From positions 186,001-250,000 of the forward strand of contig NZ_AMSD01000002.1 in assembly GCF_000478685.1 (NCBI RefSeq): a DNA stretch of 64,000 bases. The letters are read 5' to 3'. The translations under genes and the position numbers were made by a program. Origin of the DNA: Candidatus Photodesmus katoptron Akat1 (GTDB taxonomy: Bacteria; Pseudomonadota; Gammaproteobacteria; Enterobacterales; Vibrionaceae). This document shows positions 41,781 through 51,478 of the stretch, one piece after another. Each line of letters opens with the position of its first letter. Within the stretch, counting starts at the first letter, position 1. The notes beneath the pieces are model-generated. The model saw nothing but the letters and a program-made list of their open reading frames with translations. It ran no database searches and was not told the origin of the DNA.

Positions 41781-43581
41781 TTAATTAAGATGAACTTTAT
41801 TAAGTAATGATTCAAATAAATTCACTTTATCTCTTACTATATCAATACTTTGTTGCCAAAATTGTTTTTCAGATAGATCCATATTTAAATGTTTTTTAAC
41901 TAAATTCTCTACTGTCATGTTTCCAGTGTCTTTTAAGAGATGGATATAATCTTGATTAAATCCATCTCTTTTTTCATTGAATTTTGAATATAGATTATTG
42001 CTAAATAAATATCCAAATAGATATGGATAATTATAAAAACTTATTTCAGAAATACTAAAATGTAATTTACTTGCCCAAAAATAAGGATCAGGTTCGCTCA
42101 TTGAATCTCCATACCATTTTTTCCAATATTTGGTCATTAAAATGCACAGTTGTTGTGCAGTTAATTCTCTTTTTTTTCGTTGTTGGTAAAAAGCATCTTC
42201 AAATTCAAATCTCATTGGAATATTAATCATTAGTCCATAACAAGCAGAAAGTTCTTCCCATAACATTTCAAGTTTTATCTTATTACTTTGCGCATGCGTA
42301 AACAGGTAATCCCGAACAATGTTTTCAGAAAAAATAGAAGCTGTTTCTGCCAATGTCATTGGATAGTTGGTTTTACACAACGGCATATCACGCATAACCC
42401 AGCTATGAAAAGCATGTCCGAGTTCATGAGATAATGTGATTAAATCTGAGAGACTACCTCCCCAGGTCATAAAAATAAGTGGAGAACGGCTTGAAGCAAG
42501 TTGAGTAGAGTAAGCTCCTAAGCGTCTATTATCGCTTGGTTTTGCATCAATCCAGCCATTAATAATCATAGTCTCAACAAATTCTGCCATTTCTAAGCTA
42601 ATTTCTCTAAAAGCGTTTTTGATTAGTTCAATAGCTTCATTAAAGGAGTAAACTTTTTTTTCATATTCATAATAGGCATTGATGCAAGATAATTCCATGG
42701 TTTCATAGTATCTAAACCATGAACTTTTGCCATTAATTTCCCAGCTTTTTGTCCAATTTTTCGATTGTTTTTTGTAATTAACATCATTGTATCTAGTGTT
42801 TTTCTAGAGATTAAATTTTCATGTAAGCTATGATCCAAATGGTGAATATTTCTTACTATTGAACGTTTTTTATATTCTACGTGCCTCCAACCAGCTAAGG
42901 CATTTAAAATTGAAGCTAAACTTTCTTTATGTGTTATCATCGTATCTTGTATTGCCAGCCAAGCGGATTTTTGTTTTTCAAAATCATTACTATAAAGAAT
43001 ACTTACAGCATTAGATAATCCCATTTTTTCTGTGTTACCATCATTAAATTTTAATGTTACTTGTATTGAAGCAGTTAAATTATCATATAACCTCCCCCAA
43101 GCATCTCTTCCATTTACTTGCATAGCTAGAAGAAGTTGTTCTTCAGATATTGGTAGTTGAATATCTGCTTGTTTTCGTAACCGATTAATTTGAAATGTTT
43201 GACCTGAAATATTATTATTTTGATGATTTAAAACTTCTTTTATAAATTTTTCATTTTCATTAATTAGAATATTTTTATATGGTTCAAAAGATTGTGATAA
43301 TTTTGAGCTTAAAGTTGCAATATAATCCGATATAGCTTTAGCTTTTTCATGAGTAGAATCAACAGAAATATAACAGTTAGAGAATGTATCAATTGTTTCT
43401 ACAATTTTTTTGCTGATTCTAAGTTTTGTATAGCATTTTGCATCGTAAATACAGTATTGCGCTTACCAACATGAAGTTGTAGCATTTTTATGTATTCTTC
43501 AATAAGTTCGATATCTTTAAAGATTTTTTCATCACTTAATCCATTATAGCTAATAGAAAGATCCCAAGTTGGTATTTTCAT
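41781..43581 (-). pseudogene. M3-family oligoendopeptidase F (PepF-like) with two poly-A frameshifts
   Basis: The gene is split over three frames. Residues up to ...NLESAKKL (start ATG 43581) end at a stop at 43399 just after an A7 tract (43405-43411). The second frame is open from there (IVETIDTFSNCYISVDS, through NGRDAWGRLYDNL) to an A8 tract at 42654-42661. The third carries YSFNEAIELI, the zinc motif HELGH (SHELGHAFHSWV) and the C-terminus. Adding one A at each tract joins all three frames into exactly 600 codons with no other lesion, a normal length for the PepF/M3B zinc peptidases. It may be an early pseudogene or a gene rescued by transcriptional slippage. Confidence 0.85.
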
Positions 43582-43591
43582 TATCGAATCC

Positions 43592-44185
43592 CTACTTCTG
43601 AATGATAGATGCTAAGTTAGCTGGATGATAATAAATTGATTTTATTATTTTATTTTTGAGAATAATTTGATTGTTTTTTATAAAATCTTCAGAACATTTA
43701 GCAATAATATAATTATCTTTAGGTATACCAATTAATTTTATGCCTTGTTTTTTATAAAATGCTTTAGTATCCAGGTATTCTTTTTTATTTCGACATGCTT
43801 TACTCATATTGCTTAGATGCACTTCATTCCAGCAAGGAAGAAATTGTATGCCAAGATTAATTGATACGCTCAACAATAAATCAATTAAATAATTGATTGT
43901 TAAGTTATCTTTTATTTTAGATTGACCCAGGTGAACTAAACGCCCAACTAAAACGTATACGATATCAATAATGGCATCTGCCTGTTCAATTTTATTTTCA
44001 GCTTGTGCAAGCTCTGTTAATTCCTCAATAGCAAGAGAATTATGCAATTTATCAGATTTTTCATCTAAGGTTAATGGTTTTGAAACTGGCAGATCAAAGG
44101 TTTTACGAAATTCAATTATATCAAGATAAAGATGATCAAAAATATTCTGGTTTAATTTAGACAATTCCATTTTTTGATTTAGCAT
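43592..44185 (-). CDS. MazG-like nucleotide pyrophosphohydrolase family protein
   Basis: All-alpha NTP pyrophosphohydrolase-like protein of 197 aa. The metal-binding pattern is visible as IEELTELAQAENKIEQADAIIDIVYVLVGR (EExxE, then ExxD about 14 residues later, near residues 53-79). Members of this superfamily remove pyrophosphate from nucleotides such as damaged NTPs; the substrate here is unknown. It lies 10 bases upstream of the oligopeptidase on the same strand and may share its transcript. The start could also be Met6 (MELSKL). Function beyond the superfamily is not assigned. Confidence 0.75.
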   Translation of the reverse strand: MLNQKMELSKLNQNIFDHLYLDIIEFRKTFDLPVSKPLTLDEKSDKLHNSLAIEELTELAQAENKIEQADAIIDIVYVLVGRLVHLGQSKIKDNLTINYLIDLLLSVSINLGIQFLPCWNEVHLSNMSKACRNKKEYLDTKAFYKKQGIKLIGIPKDNYIIAKCSEDFIKNNQIILKNKIIKSIYYHPANLASIIQK

Positions 44186-44233
44186 ATGTGTTTTATCAAG
44201 ATTATTGTAAATATATAACGAATATAAAGATTT

Positions 44234-44881
44234 CTAACGTCTATGTCTATGCCCATTAATCATGATTAGAATTGTTTTTTTTATGATATTTATATCCATA
44301 GCAATCCAAGATTGAAAAGAAGATAGTGACAGTGCATAACTATGATCAAATCCAACTTTACGAATAACATCTTCAATACAGGTATCATATTCTTGATTTA
44401 CTTGCGCTAGCCCTGTAATACCAGGTATTACTTGGTAGGTTCTATCAGAAAAAAAAGGGATAGCTTTATCAAGCTTTTTATAGAAACTTAGAGATTCTGG
44501 TCTTGGTCCAATTATAGACATTTCTCCTTTTATGACATTAATAAATTGTGGAATTTCATCAAGATGAGTTTTTCGTAAAAATTTACCAAAAGAGGTGATT
44601 CTAGGGTCATTTTTTGTTGTCCATAGTGGGTCATGATGTGCTTTAGAGTGTTGATACATAGTTCGAAACTTAATGATTTTAAAAAGTGTAATTTTTTCTT
44701 TTGTTAACTTTCCAACTCGCATTTCTCTATAAAATACAGGCCCAATTGAGTTTATTTTGATTATTAAAGAAATTGTCAAGATTATTGGTAATAGTAATAC
44801 TAAAGCGAAACAAGACACATAAAGGTCAAAACTTCTTTTTAGATAACCTATTAACATACGAATTATTTTTTTTCTGCTCAT
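44234..44881 (-). CDS. sypR: Undecaprenyl-phosphate sugar phosphotransferase SypR
   Basis: Bacterial sugar transferase (WcaJ/WbaP C-terminal type) that moves a sugar-1-phosphate to undecaprenyl phosphate to start repeat-unit assembly. One membrane segment (residues 18-40) is followed by the catalytic region: KRSFDLYVSC, YREMRVGKLTKEKITLFKIIKFRTM, DEIPQFINVIKGEMSIIGPRPE and PGITGLAQV. 215 aa, the single-hairpin class. Last gene of the minus-strand syp cluster, in the position of sypR in Vibrio fischeri. It lies 10 bases after sypQ. Confidence 0.9.
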   Translation of the reverse strand: MSRKKIIRMLIGYLKRSFDLYVSCFALVLLLPIILTISLIIKINSIGPVFYREMRVGKLTKEKITLFKIIKFRTMYQHSKAHHDPLWTTKNDPRITSFGKFLRKTHLDEIPQFINVIKGEMSIIGPRPESLSFYKKLDKAIPFFSDRTYQVIPGITGLAQVNQEYDTCIEDVIRKVGFDHSYALSLSSFQSWIAMDINIIKKTILIMINGHRHRR

Positions 44882-44891
44882 TTGAGATTCC

Positions 44892-46084
44892 TTAACTATT
44901 TACTTTTGTCCATTTTTTAGATTCCAATCCAAGTAAATAGCGTATTCCACCGATAAAGTTTGCATAATGTCCGACTACGAAATAGACTAGTAGCAGGAAA
45001 AATTTATGTTGAAAAAAACCTGGAAATAGATAGCCTAGCAAAGCTAAAGCATATACTAAAATTTGTATGATTAAAATAATAATAAATAGTATATTTCCCA
45101 TAAGGGCTATTGAATTAATTAAACAAACAATCATTAGGTAAGGAACAGCAAGTCTTAAAATTTTTCCTGAAAAAAAAGCAAAAGCAATCCCTTTATACTG
45201 AGGTTTAATAAAGCTAAAAAATTGAATAGCTTGTTGCATATTACCTGCAGAAATTCTTATTCGACGTTTAAAATCATTATTTATGTCTGTTTTTTCTAAT
45301 TCAATTGCAGTAATTCTCAGTTCACGATTAGCACGATATCCTTTTTTTATAATTTCCATAGGCAAAACAAAATCATCATTGATAGTATTATCTTTAAAAT
45401 TTTCAAATAAGTGAGTACGGAATAGATAAAATGCACCATGAGCACCAATAGTTAATCCCAAACTATTTTCATTATTTTTAATCTGATTTTGATACTGCCA
45501 ATATGTTGTTTCACCTATATTATTTTGATTAACCAGATAATAGGTGCTATTAATAAATCCTATTTTTTTTCTTCAAAATTTTGTTCAGCAATTAGTAATG
45601 CATCAATTGAGATTAGTGATGAAGTATCACTAAATGCTGTAATATTACTTGAAATGGAATGCATTATTTTATTAAGTAATGAAGCTTTCCCATGATTTTT
45701 ATTAAATTTTCTAATTTCAAAATTAGTATCATGGCAAATTGCTTCTCTTATTGTTTTTTCTGCGATATCTATGGTTTTATCTTGACAGCCATCGCATGCA
45801 ATGATTACCTTAAGCTTATTTTTGGGATAATCTATAATTGCTAGATTACGTATTTTATCGGCGATCCAACGCATTTCATTGTGAACAGGAACAATTATTG
45901 TTATTGATGGACGAAATTTATCTTGTTCAATGCATCTATAACCTCTTGATATATTTATTTCCTTTGTTTGATTTATTGGGTTTTTGTATATAGCGAAAAA
46001 TTTTAATATTAAAGGATAACCAATATGGTGATAAATAATTAAAGTAATACTTATAATCCAAATAGCTACTAAAATTGATTCCAT
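44892..46084 (-). pseudogene. sypQ: Glycosyltransferase family 2 SypQ with one poly-A frameshift
   Basis: Membrane GT2 enzyme: an N-terminal hydrophobic segment, ITIIVPVHNEMRWIADKI near residue 65, CDGCQDKT, the DxD-like SDTSS, NDDFVLP and later C-terminal membrane helices. The frame breaks at residue about 174, where GAAG is followed by A8 (T8 on plus at 45563-45570) and a stop. One extra A gives ...EEKKIGFINSTYYL and reads on without interruption to the natural end, 397 aa in all. No other stop or shift lies in either part. Thus the gene is either newly dead, rescued by slippage, or misread at the homopolymer. Its place next to sypR and sypP identifies it. Confidence 0.85.
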
Positions 46085-46087
46085 TAT

Positions 46088-47185
46088 TTAAGCTCTCCAA
46101 GCCAATGATTCATACTGCTTGACTATTGTTCTTATATTATTATTTTTTAAAATAAAGTTTCGTGGATTAATATTAATTGGATTATTTAGCATTTTTTTTA
46201 GAACTTTTGTTATTTCTAAAATATTATTAGCTTCGATAAGTTGCCCGTTATTAGGGCAAAGTGTTTCTTTTGATGATCCAACATTACTTATTGCACAAGG
46301 GATTCCACATGCTTGAGCTTCTAAAGGAGATAAAGGATATCCTTCTAAATATGATGGAAGACAAAATAAGTCTAAAGATTGATAAAAACAAGGCATATTA
46401 TTGAGTAATCCTGTAAATGTTACTTGTTTGTTTAAGTTTAGTTTATGAACTAAATTATTTAAATTTTTGTATTGAGATCCTTGCCCAGCAATTACTAAGT
46501 GAATATTTTTGGGTAAAAGTGGGATAGCTCTGATTATCAGGTCATGTCCTTTAATTTTTTCGAGTCTTCCTGAGCTACCAATTAATATTTTATTTTCCGG
46601 GAAGCCCATTTTTTTTCTAGCTAAAATTTTACTAGCTGGTTGAAATTTTTTGCAATCAATTCCATTTTTAATAGTTATTATATTTGGATATGAAAATTTT
46701 TCTATCAAAGTTTTTTTTGCTTTATTGGAGTTTGTTACCAGGATTGGTTTGCAGATTTTCAATAGGTATTTCTGTATTTGCCTATGTTTATAGTTATCTA
46801 AGTGCCAAACATCATGTTCGGTGTGAATTTTTACACGAATATTTAATAAGTGAGCAGCAAGACCAGCATATAATAAAGGCCCTATATGATGGGTGTGAAC
46901 AATATCTGGTTTTAAATAGAAAAATATTTTATTTAAGTCTATTAGTATACGGAAGCTGATCCCTAATGGTTTGTCAAGAAATATAATTTGGTTTGAAAAT
47001 TTTTTAAGTCGAGGCCAATTTAAGATCGCTTGTCGTTTATTTCCTTCAAGACTTATAATAATCACTTCATATGAAGGTTGAGAAAAATCTAGTAAGTCAA
47101 GTGTTAAGTTTTCTAATCCGCCTAAAGATAAATGCTGTACAACATGGACAACCTTCCTTTTTGTTTTATATAACGTATCTTGCAT
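46088..47185 (-). CDS. sypP: Glycosyltransferase family 4 SypP
   Basis: GT-B fold glycosyltransferase of 365 aa, cytosolic and probably membrane-associated. N-terminal HVVQHLSLGGLENLTLDLLD is the acceptor-side glycine-rich motif; the donor side shows IGSSGRLEKIKGHDLIIRA near residue 205 and FCLPSYLEGYPLSPLEAQACGIP with the EX7E motif (ExYPLSPLE). Adds one sugar of the symbiosis polysaccharide repeat; which one is unknown. 3 bases from sypQ, consistent with an operon. Confidence 0.88.
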   Translation of the reverse strand: MQDTLYKTKRKVVHVVQHLSLGGLENLTLDLLDFSQPSYEVIIISLEGNKRQAILNWPRLKKFSNQIIFLDKPLGISFRILIDLNKIFFYLKPDIVHTHHIGPLLYAGLAAHLLNIRVKIHTEHDVWHLDNYKHRQIQKYLLKICKPILVTNSNKAKKTLIEKFSYPNIITIKNGIDCKKFQPASKILARKKMGFPENKILIGSSGRLEKIKGHDLIIRAIPLLPKNIHLVIAGQGSQYKNLNNLVHKLNLNKQVTFTGLLNNMPCFYQSLDLFCLPSYLEGYPLSPLEAQACGIPCAISNVGSSKETLCPNNGQLIEANNILEITKVLKKMLNNPININPRNFILKNNNIRTIVKQYESLAWRA

Positions 47186-47354
47186 ATTAATATTTTCTAC
47201 ATTAAAAATATATTCTATTAACTATGGCATTAAACATGCCAATATATCAAATATAATTAAACTTGTAGTTAGATCCCTTTTTTTATATGTGTTCTTTTTT
47301 TAAGAAGTAGAATTGAATAACAATTCGAAAAATTATTAGGATAATTATAATTAA

Positions 47355-48719
47355 TCAGATAATTTTAGGAATACTAGTAATAACTGGAACTCCAGTTAAT
47401 AATTCTAATTGCTCTACTCTTCTAATTGATGTATCCAATAATTCTGTAATAGTTGCTAAACTAATGCCAAGGATAAAACCAGAAAGACCCCCTGCAAGTA
47501 TAAATACAATAGGTGGAAAATTTGATGGTACACTGGGTGTAAATGGAAGATCGATAATTTTTACACGTTTATTTTGTTCAAACATACCAAGGGACTCCGT
47601 TAACTGAGCCATTTCATAACGTTCTATGAGTTCATTATAAAGTTGACGTTTTATTTTAACATCTCTAACTAAACGATCTAATTTTTTAGAATTTTTGGAA
47701 AAATTATTTGTTTTTTGTTCTAAGTCAAGAATTATTTTATCTAAACTTTTTATTTCTTCGGTTAGAGATTCAAATTTATTCCTTAAAATTTGTAATTTAT
47801 TGCTATTTATGGGATCATGCAATTGTTCATTATCTATAAATTGGTTTGTTTTTAATAGCTTAAATCGTTTAGATTTTAGTCTTTCTAATTCCTGTTTTTT
47901 CATCTTAACTAAGCTATGATTATCCGTATATTTAGATCGTAATAAAGCAAGTTCACTATGTATTGCTATTATTTTTTCTTCTATTTTCTTAACAATAGGA
48001 TTTGTGTTAGATAATTGATGTTCGAGAGTATTTAAATTTTTCTTAGTTCCAGAAAATTCCGACTGTTTTTCAGATAATCGCTGTTTAAGTTTACCTAATC
48101 TTATTAAAATTTCTGTTTGTCTTTCTGGTATTAAATTTATATTATTGTTTTTATATTTAGCTAATGCATTTTCAGCAATTTCAAGTTCTAGTTTTCTTTT
48201 ATTTATATGAAATTTAAAAAAATTGCCAGAATCTTGGATTGATGAACGTTCTGGGGATAGTAGTTGTTCAATAAAATGATTACTTATTGATTGTAAAAGA
48301 TCTTTCATCCCTTCAGGTTTATTAGATTCAAGTTCAATTTTTAAAAAATTTTCCCCTAATTTAGTAACAGTAAGACTTTTTGATATTTTTTTCGTAGCTT
48401 TTTCTATCTCATTGGGTGTCATTGTTTCATTTATTAATCCCAGTTCTAATGCAACAGAATGAATAATATGACGGCTTTTTAATAGTGTTCCTAGTGCATT
48501 TAAACGTTCTTGTAACATAGTGGAAACAGCAATATCTTGCAAAAATGGATTCATTTTTGCCGTTTCTTGAATAAGCATACTGGTATGAGAATGATAAGTT
48601 GTTGGTGCTAAATATGCTATAGCGTAGCCAACAAAAGGAAAAATAAAAACAGGTAGAAAAATTAAATAACGTCTTCTCCAAGCGGCATTGATAATAACAA
48701 TTAGTTTAAATTTATTCAT
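47355..48719 (-). CDS. sypO: Chain-length/co-polymerase protein SypO (Wzz/GumC family)
   Basis: Inner-membrane polysaccharide co-polymerase. Two membrane segments bracket a long periplasmic coiled coil: TM1 near residues 19-37 (RYLIFLPVFIFPFVGYAIA) and TM2 near 408-428 (IVFILAGGLSGFILGISLA), with coiled-coil sequence (ERQTEILIRLGKL... onward) between 180 and 370. It lacks an attached kinase domain; the ATPase is encoded separately by sypD. 454 aa. Controls length and export coupling of the polysaccharide. It sits between sypP and sypN as in V. fischeri. Confidence 0.9.
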   Translation of the reverse strand: MNKFKLIVIINAAWRRRYLIFLPVFIFPFVGYAIAYLAPTTYHSHTSMLIQETAKMNPFLQDIAVSTMLQERLNALGTLLKSRHIIHSVALELGLINETMTPNEIEKATKKISKSLTVTKLGENFLKIELESNKPEGMKDLLQSISNHFIEQLLSPERSSIQDSGNFFKFHINKRKLELEIAENALAKYKNNNINLIPERQTEILIRLGKLKQRLSEKQSEFSGTKKNLNTLEHQLSNTNPIVKKIEEKIIAIHSELALLRSKYTDNHSLVKMKKQELERLKSKRFKLLKTNQFIDNEQLHDPINSNKLQILRNKFESLTEEIKSLDKIILDLEQKTNNFSKNSKKLDRLVRDVKIKRQLYNELIERYEMAQLTESLGMFEQNKRVKIIDLPFTPSVPSNFPPIVFILAGGLSGFILGISLATITELLDTSIRRVEQLELLTGVPVITSIPKII

Positions 48720-48777
48720 ATTCTTTCTAAGATTGAATCAACAAAGATACTTCGTTCTTTCCAAGAATGATATTTAA

Positions 48778-49809
48778 TTATATTATGCTGGTTTTTTTTA
48801 AAGGCTTTAAAAGAACTCGGGACATTTCTTCGCTGTTTTTAACAATATTAATTAAGTGTTTAAATGGGGTTAATGCAGGAAATGGAGTAGATATAATTGG
48901 ATTCCCTACAACTAAATATTCCATTAATTTTAAAGGGTTACATGATAAAATTTGTGGATTAAGTTTAAAAGGTAATAAGCTAACATTCCAATGTTGACTA
49001 TACTGAGGAAGTTGGTGGTGTTGTTTTTTACCTAAATAGTATACATTCTTGTAAGTTGGAAGTAGAGAAGGTTTTAATTGTTGTGGACCAATAAATACAA
49101 AATTCCAGTTTTGATTGTTTTTAGTAACCTTGTCAAGCATTTCATAATCTAACCAGTTTGATATACTGCCGTAAAAACCTGCTGTAGGGCGACCATTATT
49201 AGGCAAATCTATAGCTCTTGGAACTGGGGTGTTAAAAAGTTTAAATTCAACTCCATGTGGTAGTAGTTGTCTTTTAGAAATTGGGAACTTAAGTAAGATT
49301 TCTTTACTTGCAGAAAAGATAAGATTCGCTTTTTTAATCATTTTTTGTTCATGTTTTATTACTGAATTGTGATCAACACCGGCTAAAGAATTAAAATCAT
49401 CTCCGCAATAATAGATTATTTTGGATTCACCTAAGTAACCACACAAATCTACTGCTGTTGGTAGAGAGCACCACAAAATAGGTTTATTTAACTGCAATTG
49501 TTTTAAAATAGGTTTAAGTTGATAAAGCATAAGATATTTTGCAATTTTTCTACCAAGAATAGAATGTGGTGCAGGAATAGTTTTTAAATTAACTACAGTA
49601 ATATTTTTTAGTAATGAATCTGTTTGTTTTTTGCAAAAAATTTTACTACAGGAACGTTTTATATCTATTAAATTTAGTTTTGGTTGACGTAAACCTATAG
49701 AATTTATCCATAAAACTTTTCTGTTGTGAGAAAGGTTTTTAATTAAATATTGTGTACTAGAAGGAAGACCATTAAAATCTTCGCCAAAGACAATTAGATC
49801 TCGTTTCAT
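48778..49809 (-). CDS. sypN: Glycosyltransferase SypN
   Basis: GT-B-like glycosyltransferase of 343 aa with a divergent N-terminus (DLIVFGEDFNGLPSSTQYLIKNL), an acceptor side with VLWINSIGLRQP and the donor region GFYGSISNWLDYEMLDKV, VFIGPQQ and LLPFKLNPQILSCNPLKLMEYL. The gene order assigns it as sypN. Its ATG directly follows the stop of the sypM remnant (49810-49812), suggesting former coupling. Sugar specificity is unknown. Confidence 0.85.
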   Translation of the reverse strand: MKRDLIVFGEDFNGLPSSTQYLIKNLSHNRKVLWINSIGLRQPKLNLIDIKRSCSKIFCKKQTDSLLKNITVVNLKTIPAPHSILGRKIAKYLMLYQLKPILKQLQLNKPILWCSLPTAVDLCGYLGESKIIYYCGDDFNSLAGVDHNSVIKHEQKMIKKANLIFSASKEILLKFPISKRQLLPHGVEFKLFNTPVPRAIDLPNNGRPTAGFYGSISNWLDYEMLDKVTKNNQNWNFVFIGPQQLKPSLLPTYKNVYYLGKKQHHQLPQYSQHWNVSLLPFKLNPQILSCNPLKLMEYLVVGNPIISTPFPALTPFKHLINIVKNSEEMSRVLLKPLKKTSII

Positions 49810-49928
49810 TTAAAATACTCCAAGTTCAATAGCTTTCTCTATTTTTTTATTACTTTTTCTGAATTTTATAACATATAGAGAAGGATTATATTTTTTTTCA
49901 AAACATTACTTTGGTAACAATAAAATCA
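49810..49928 (-). pseudogene. sypM: C-terminal remnant of the acyltransferase gene sypM
   Basis: Only the tail can be read. In one frame IVTKV (49911-49925 region) resembles the end of a hexapeptide acetyltransferase barrel; after a stop and an A8 tract another frame gives YNPSLYVIKFRKSNKK and IEKAIELGVF, ending in TAA that abuts the sypN ATG. This recalls the GNPAKVIKYR-type tail of such enzymes. Upstream (49929-50080) is unreadable. sypM sits at this point in the V. fischeri locus. Assignment rests on position and on a short resemblance. Confidence 0.5.
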
Positions 49929-50080
49929 TGTTACTCTTCTTTAAAGTTCGGCGCATTAAATAAAATTTGTAAGGTGTTGAGCATAATTATATAAATTAAA
50001 TATAGTCTTTTATTCAAAATATGTGGAGTAGATAGTGCAATACAGCTTACATTTTTTAGCTATATAAATAATATTTTTAT

Positions 50081-51478
50081 TCAATGAATTATATTATTTT
50101 TTATATGACTTTGATTGTGAGAACTATTTTGTATTAGATTTGAAATTGCTATAGTCAATCCTGAAAGAAGGTAAATTGGCCAATTAAATCCTTGTGTCAG
50201 AAAAGTAGAAGAAACTATAGTTCCAATAAAACCTGCATAAATAGCATTAGCAGTTACTAATAAAGTGGTCTCAACTGATTTTTGTTTTTTAGTTATATTA
50301 GTGAGAGTGGTTCTCGCAGTGTTAATAACAGAAAAAATAAACATTATGAATATACAAAAACCAAGCATACCAGTTTCAGCTAATACACCAAACCAAGTAC
50401 TATGAACAGCGTGGTTTGAACCATCCCAGTATGAAGTATAAAAAAAATAGTTTGGAAGAAAATTATTAAGACCTACTCCAGTGAATGGATAATCTATAGC
50501 CATTTTATAAGCTGCTTCCCAGGCAAGTAGTCGACCTATTACTGATTTTCCTATTCCTGCTTCAAGAGTTCCTCCTGAAATTCTATTGTGTATTCCAGAA
50601 ATAAAATAAAAGAAGGAGGTGCTTACGATTCCAAATAAAATTAGAAATAATTTAGAAGGTATAATTTTAATGGCATAAAATAGGAGTATTGATATAGAAC
50701 CTAATAAGCCGCCTCTGCTTTGTGTTGACATAACTGCCAGTATTAATAGTATGCTTGAAATTGAAGCAATAATAGATACGAAAAATGTTTTTTTTTTAGT
50801 AATTAGTAAGCTAATAGAAAAAGCTAAAGGAAGCATCAATACTAAAGCAAGATCATTTGGATCACCTAGCATCGAACCTATATTACGTCCAATGGTAACT
50901 CTAGTATTTTCAACTAATCCAATTTCATTTATTGAATTATAAAGTGTAATTATTGCTATTAAAGTTCCAGAAAAAATTATGGATATTAAAATTTGTACAA
51001 TATGCTTTTCCTTATTAATTAACCATATAACGGAAAAAGTCATGGCAATTATTTTCCAATATATATCTTTAAACATTTTCATTGCTAATTCTATATTGGA
51101 AGCTGTAAATATACCTATTGTGGTTAATCCCCAAAAAATTGCTAACCAAGTCAATGAAGAATGCCAGTATAATTTAATTTTTTTACTTATAAAAATATGC
51201 CAGAATAAAGAAAATAATGATGAAAATGATAGAAATAAAGGGATTTTTAGACTGTATAAAATAGGAATAGCTTCATGGATCCTAAAAAAAGAAAATATAA
51301 TAAATAAAATTACTAACCAAAATGGTTGATTAAATATAAAAATTACTCCTAATGGGATTAAACTAATTGCAATAGGGATTATAGGATTAGGAAAAAAATA
51401 CCATGTAGTTGTAATAATAAAGCAGAAAAAAAACATAGTACTAAATATAATTAATTTTAATGAGAAGCTATAGTTCAT
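50081..51478 (-). CDS. sypL: O-antigen ligase/polymerase-family protein SypL
   Basis: Polytopic membrane protein with about a dozen hydrophobic segments and the Wzy/WaaL-type periplasmic loop AVHSTWFGVLAETGMLGFC near residue 365. In the syp locus it is thought to polymerise the repeat units in the periplasm. From the ATG at 51478 the length is 465 aa; an in-frame GTG at 51538 would overlap sypK by 70 bases, so I used the ATG, which overlaps by 11. It is intact. Confidence 0.87.
   Translation of the reverse strand: MNYSFSLKLIIFSTMFFFCFIITTTWYFFPNPIIPIAISLIPLGVIFIFNQPFWLVILFIIFSFFRIHEAIPILYSLKIPLFLSFSSLFSLFWHIFISKKIKLYWHSSLTWLAIFWGLTTIGIFTASNIELAMKMFKDIYWKIIAMTFSVIWLINKEKHIVQILISIIFSGTLIAIITLYNSINEIGLVENTRVTIGRNIGSMLGDPNDLALVLMLPLAFSISLLITKKKTFFVSIIASISSILLILAVMSTQSRGGLLGSISILLFYAIKIIPSKLFLILFGIVSTSFFYFISGIHNRISGGTLEAGIGKSVIGRLLAWEAAYKMAIDYPFTGVGLNNFLPNYFFYTSYWDGSNHAVHSTWFGVLAETGMLGFCIFIMFIFSVINTARTTLTNITKKQKSVETTLLVTANAIYAGFIGTIVSSTFLTQGFNWPIYLLSGLTIAISNLIQNSSHNQSHIKNNIIH

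Noticed and set aside
43399-43581. Separate small gene at the N-terminus of the oligopeptidase
   Set aside because: It joins the downstream frames after one added A at 43405-43411 and matches the start of the peptidase, so it is a gene fragment.
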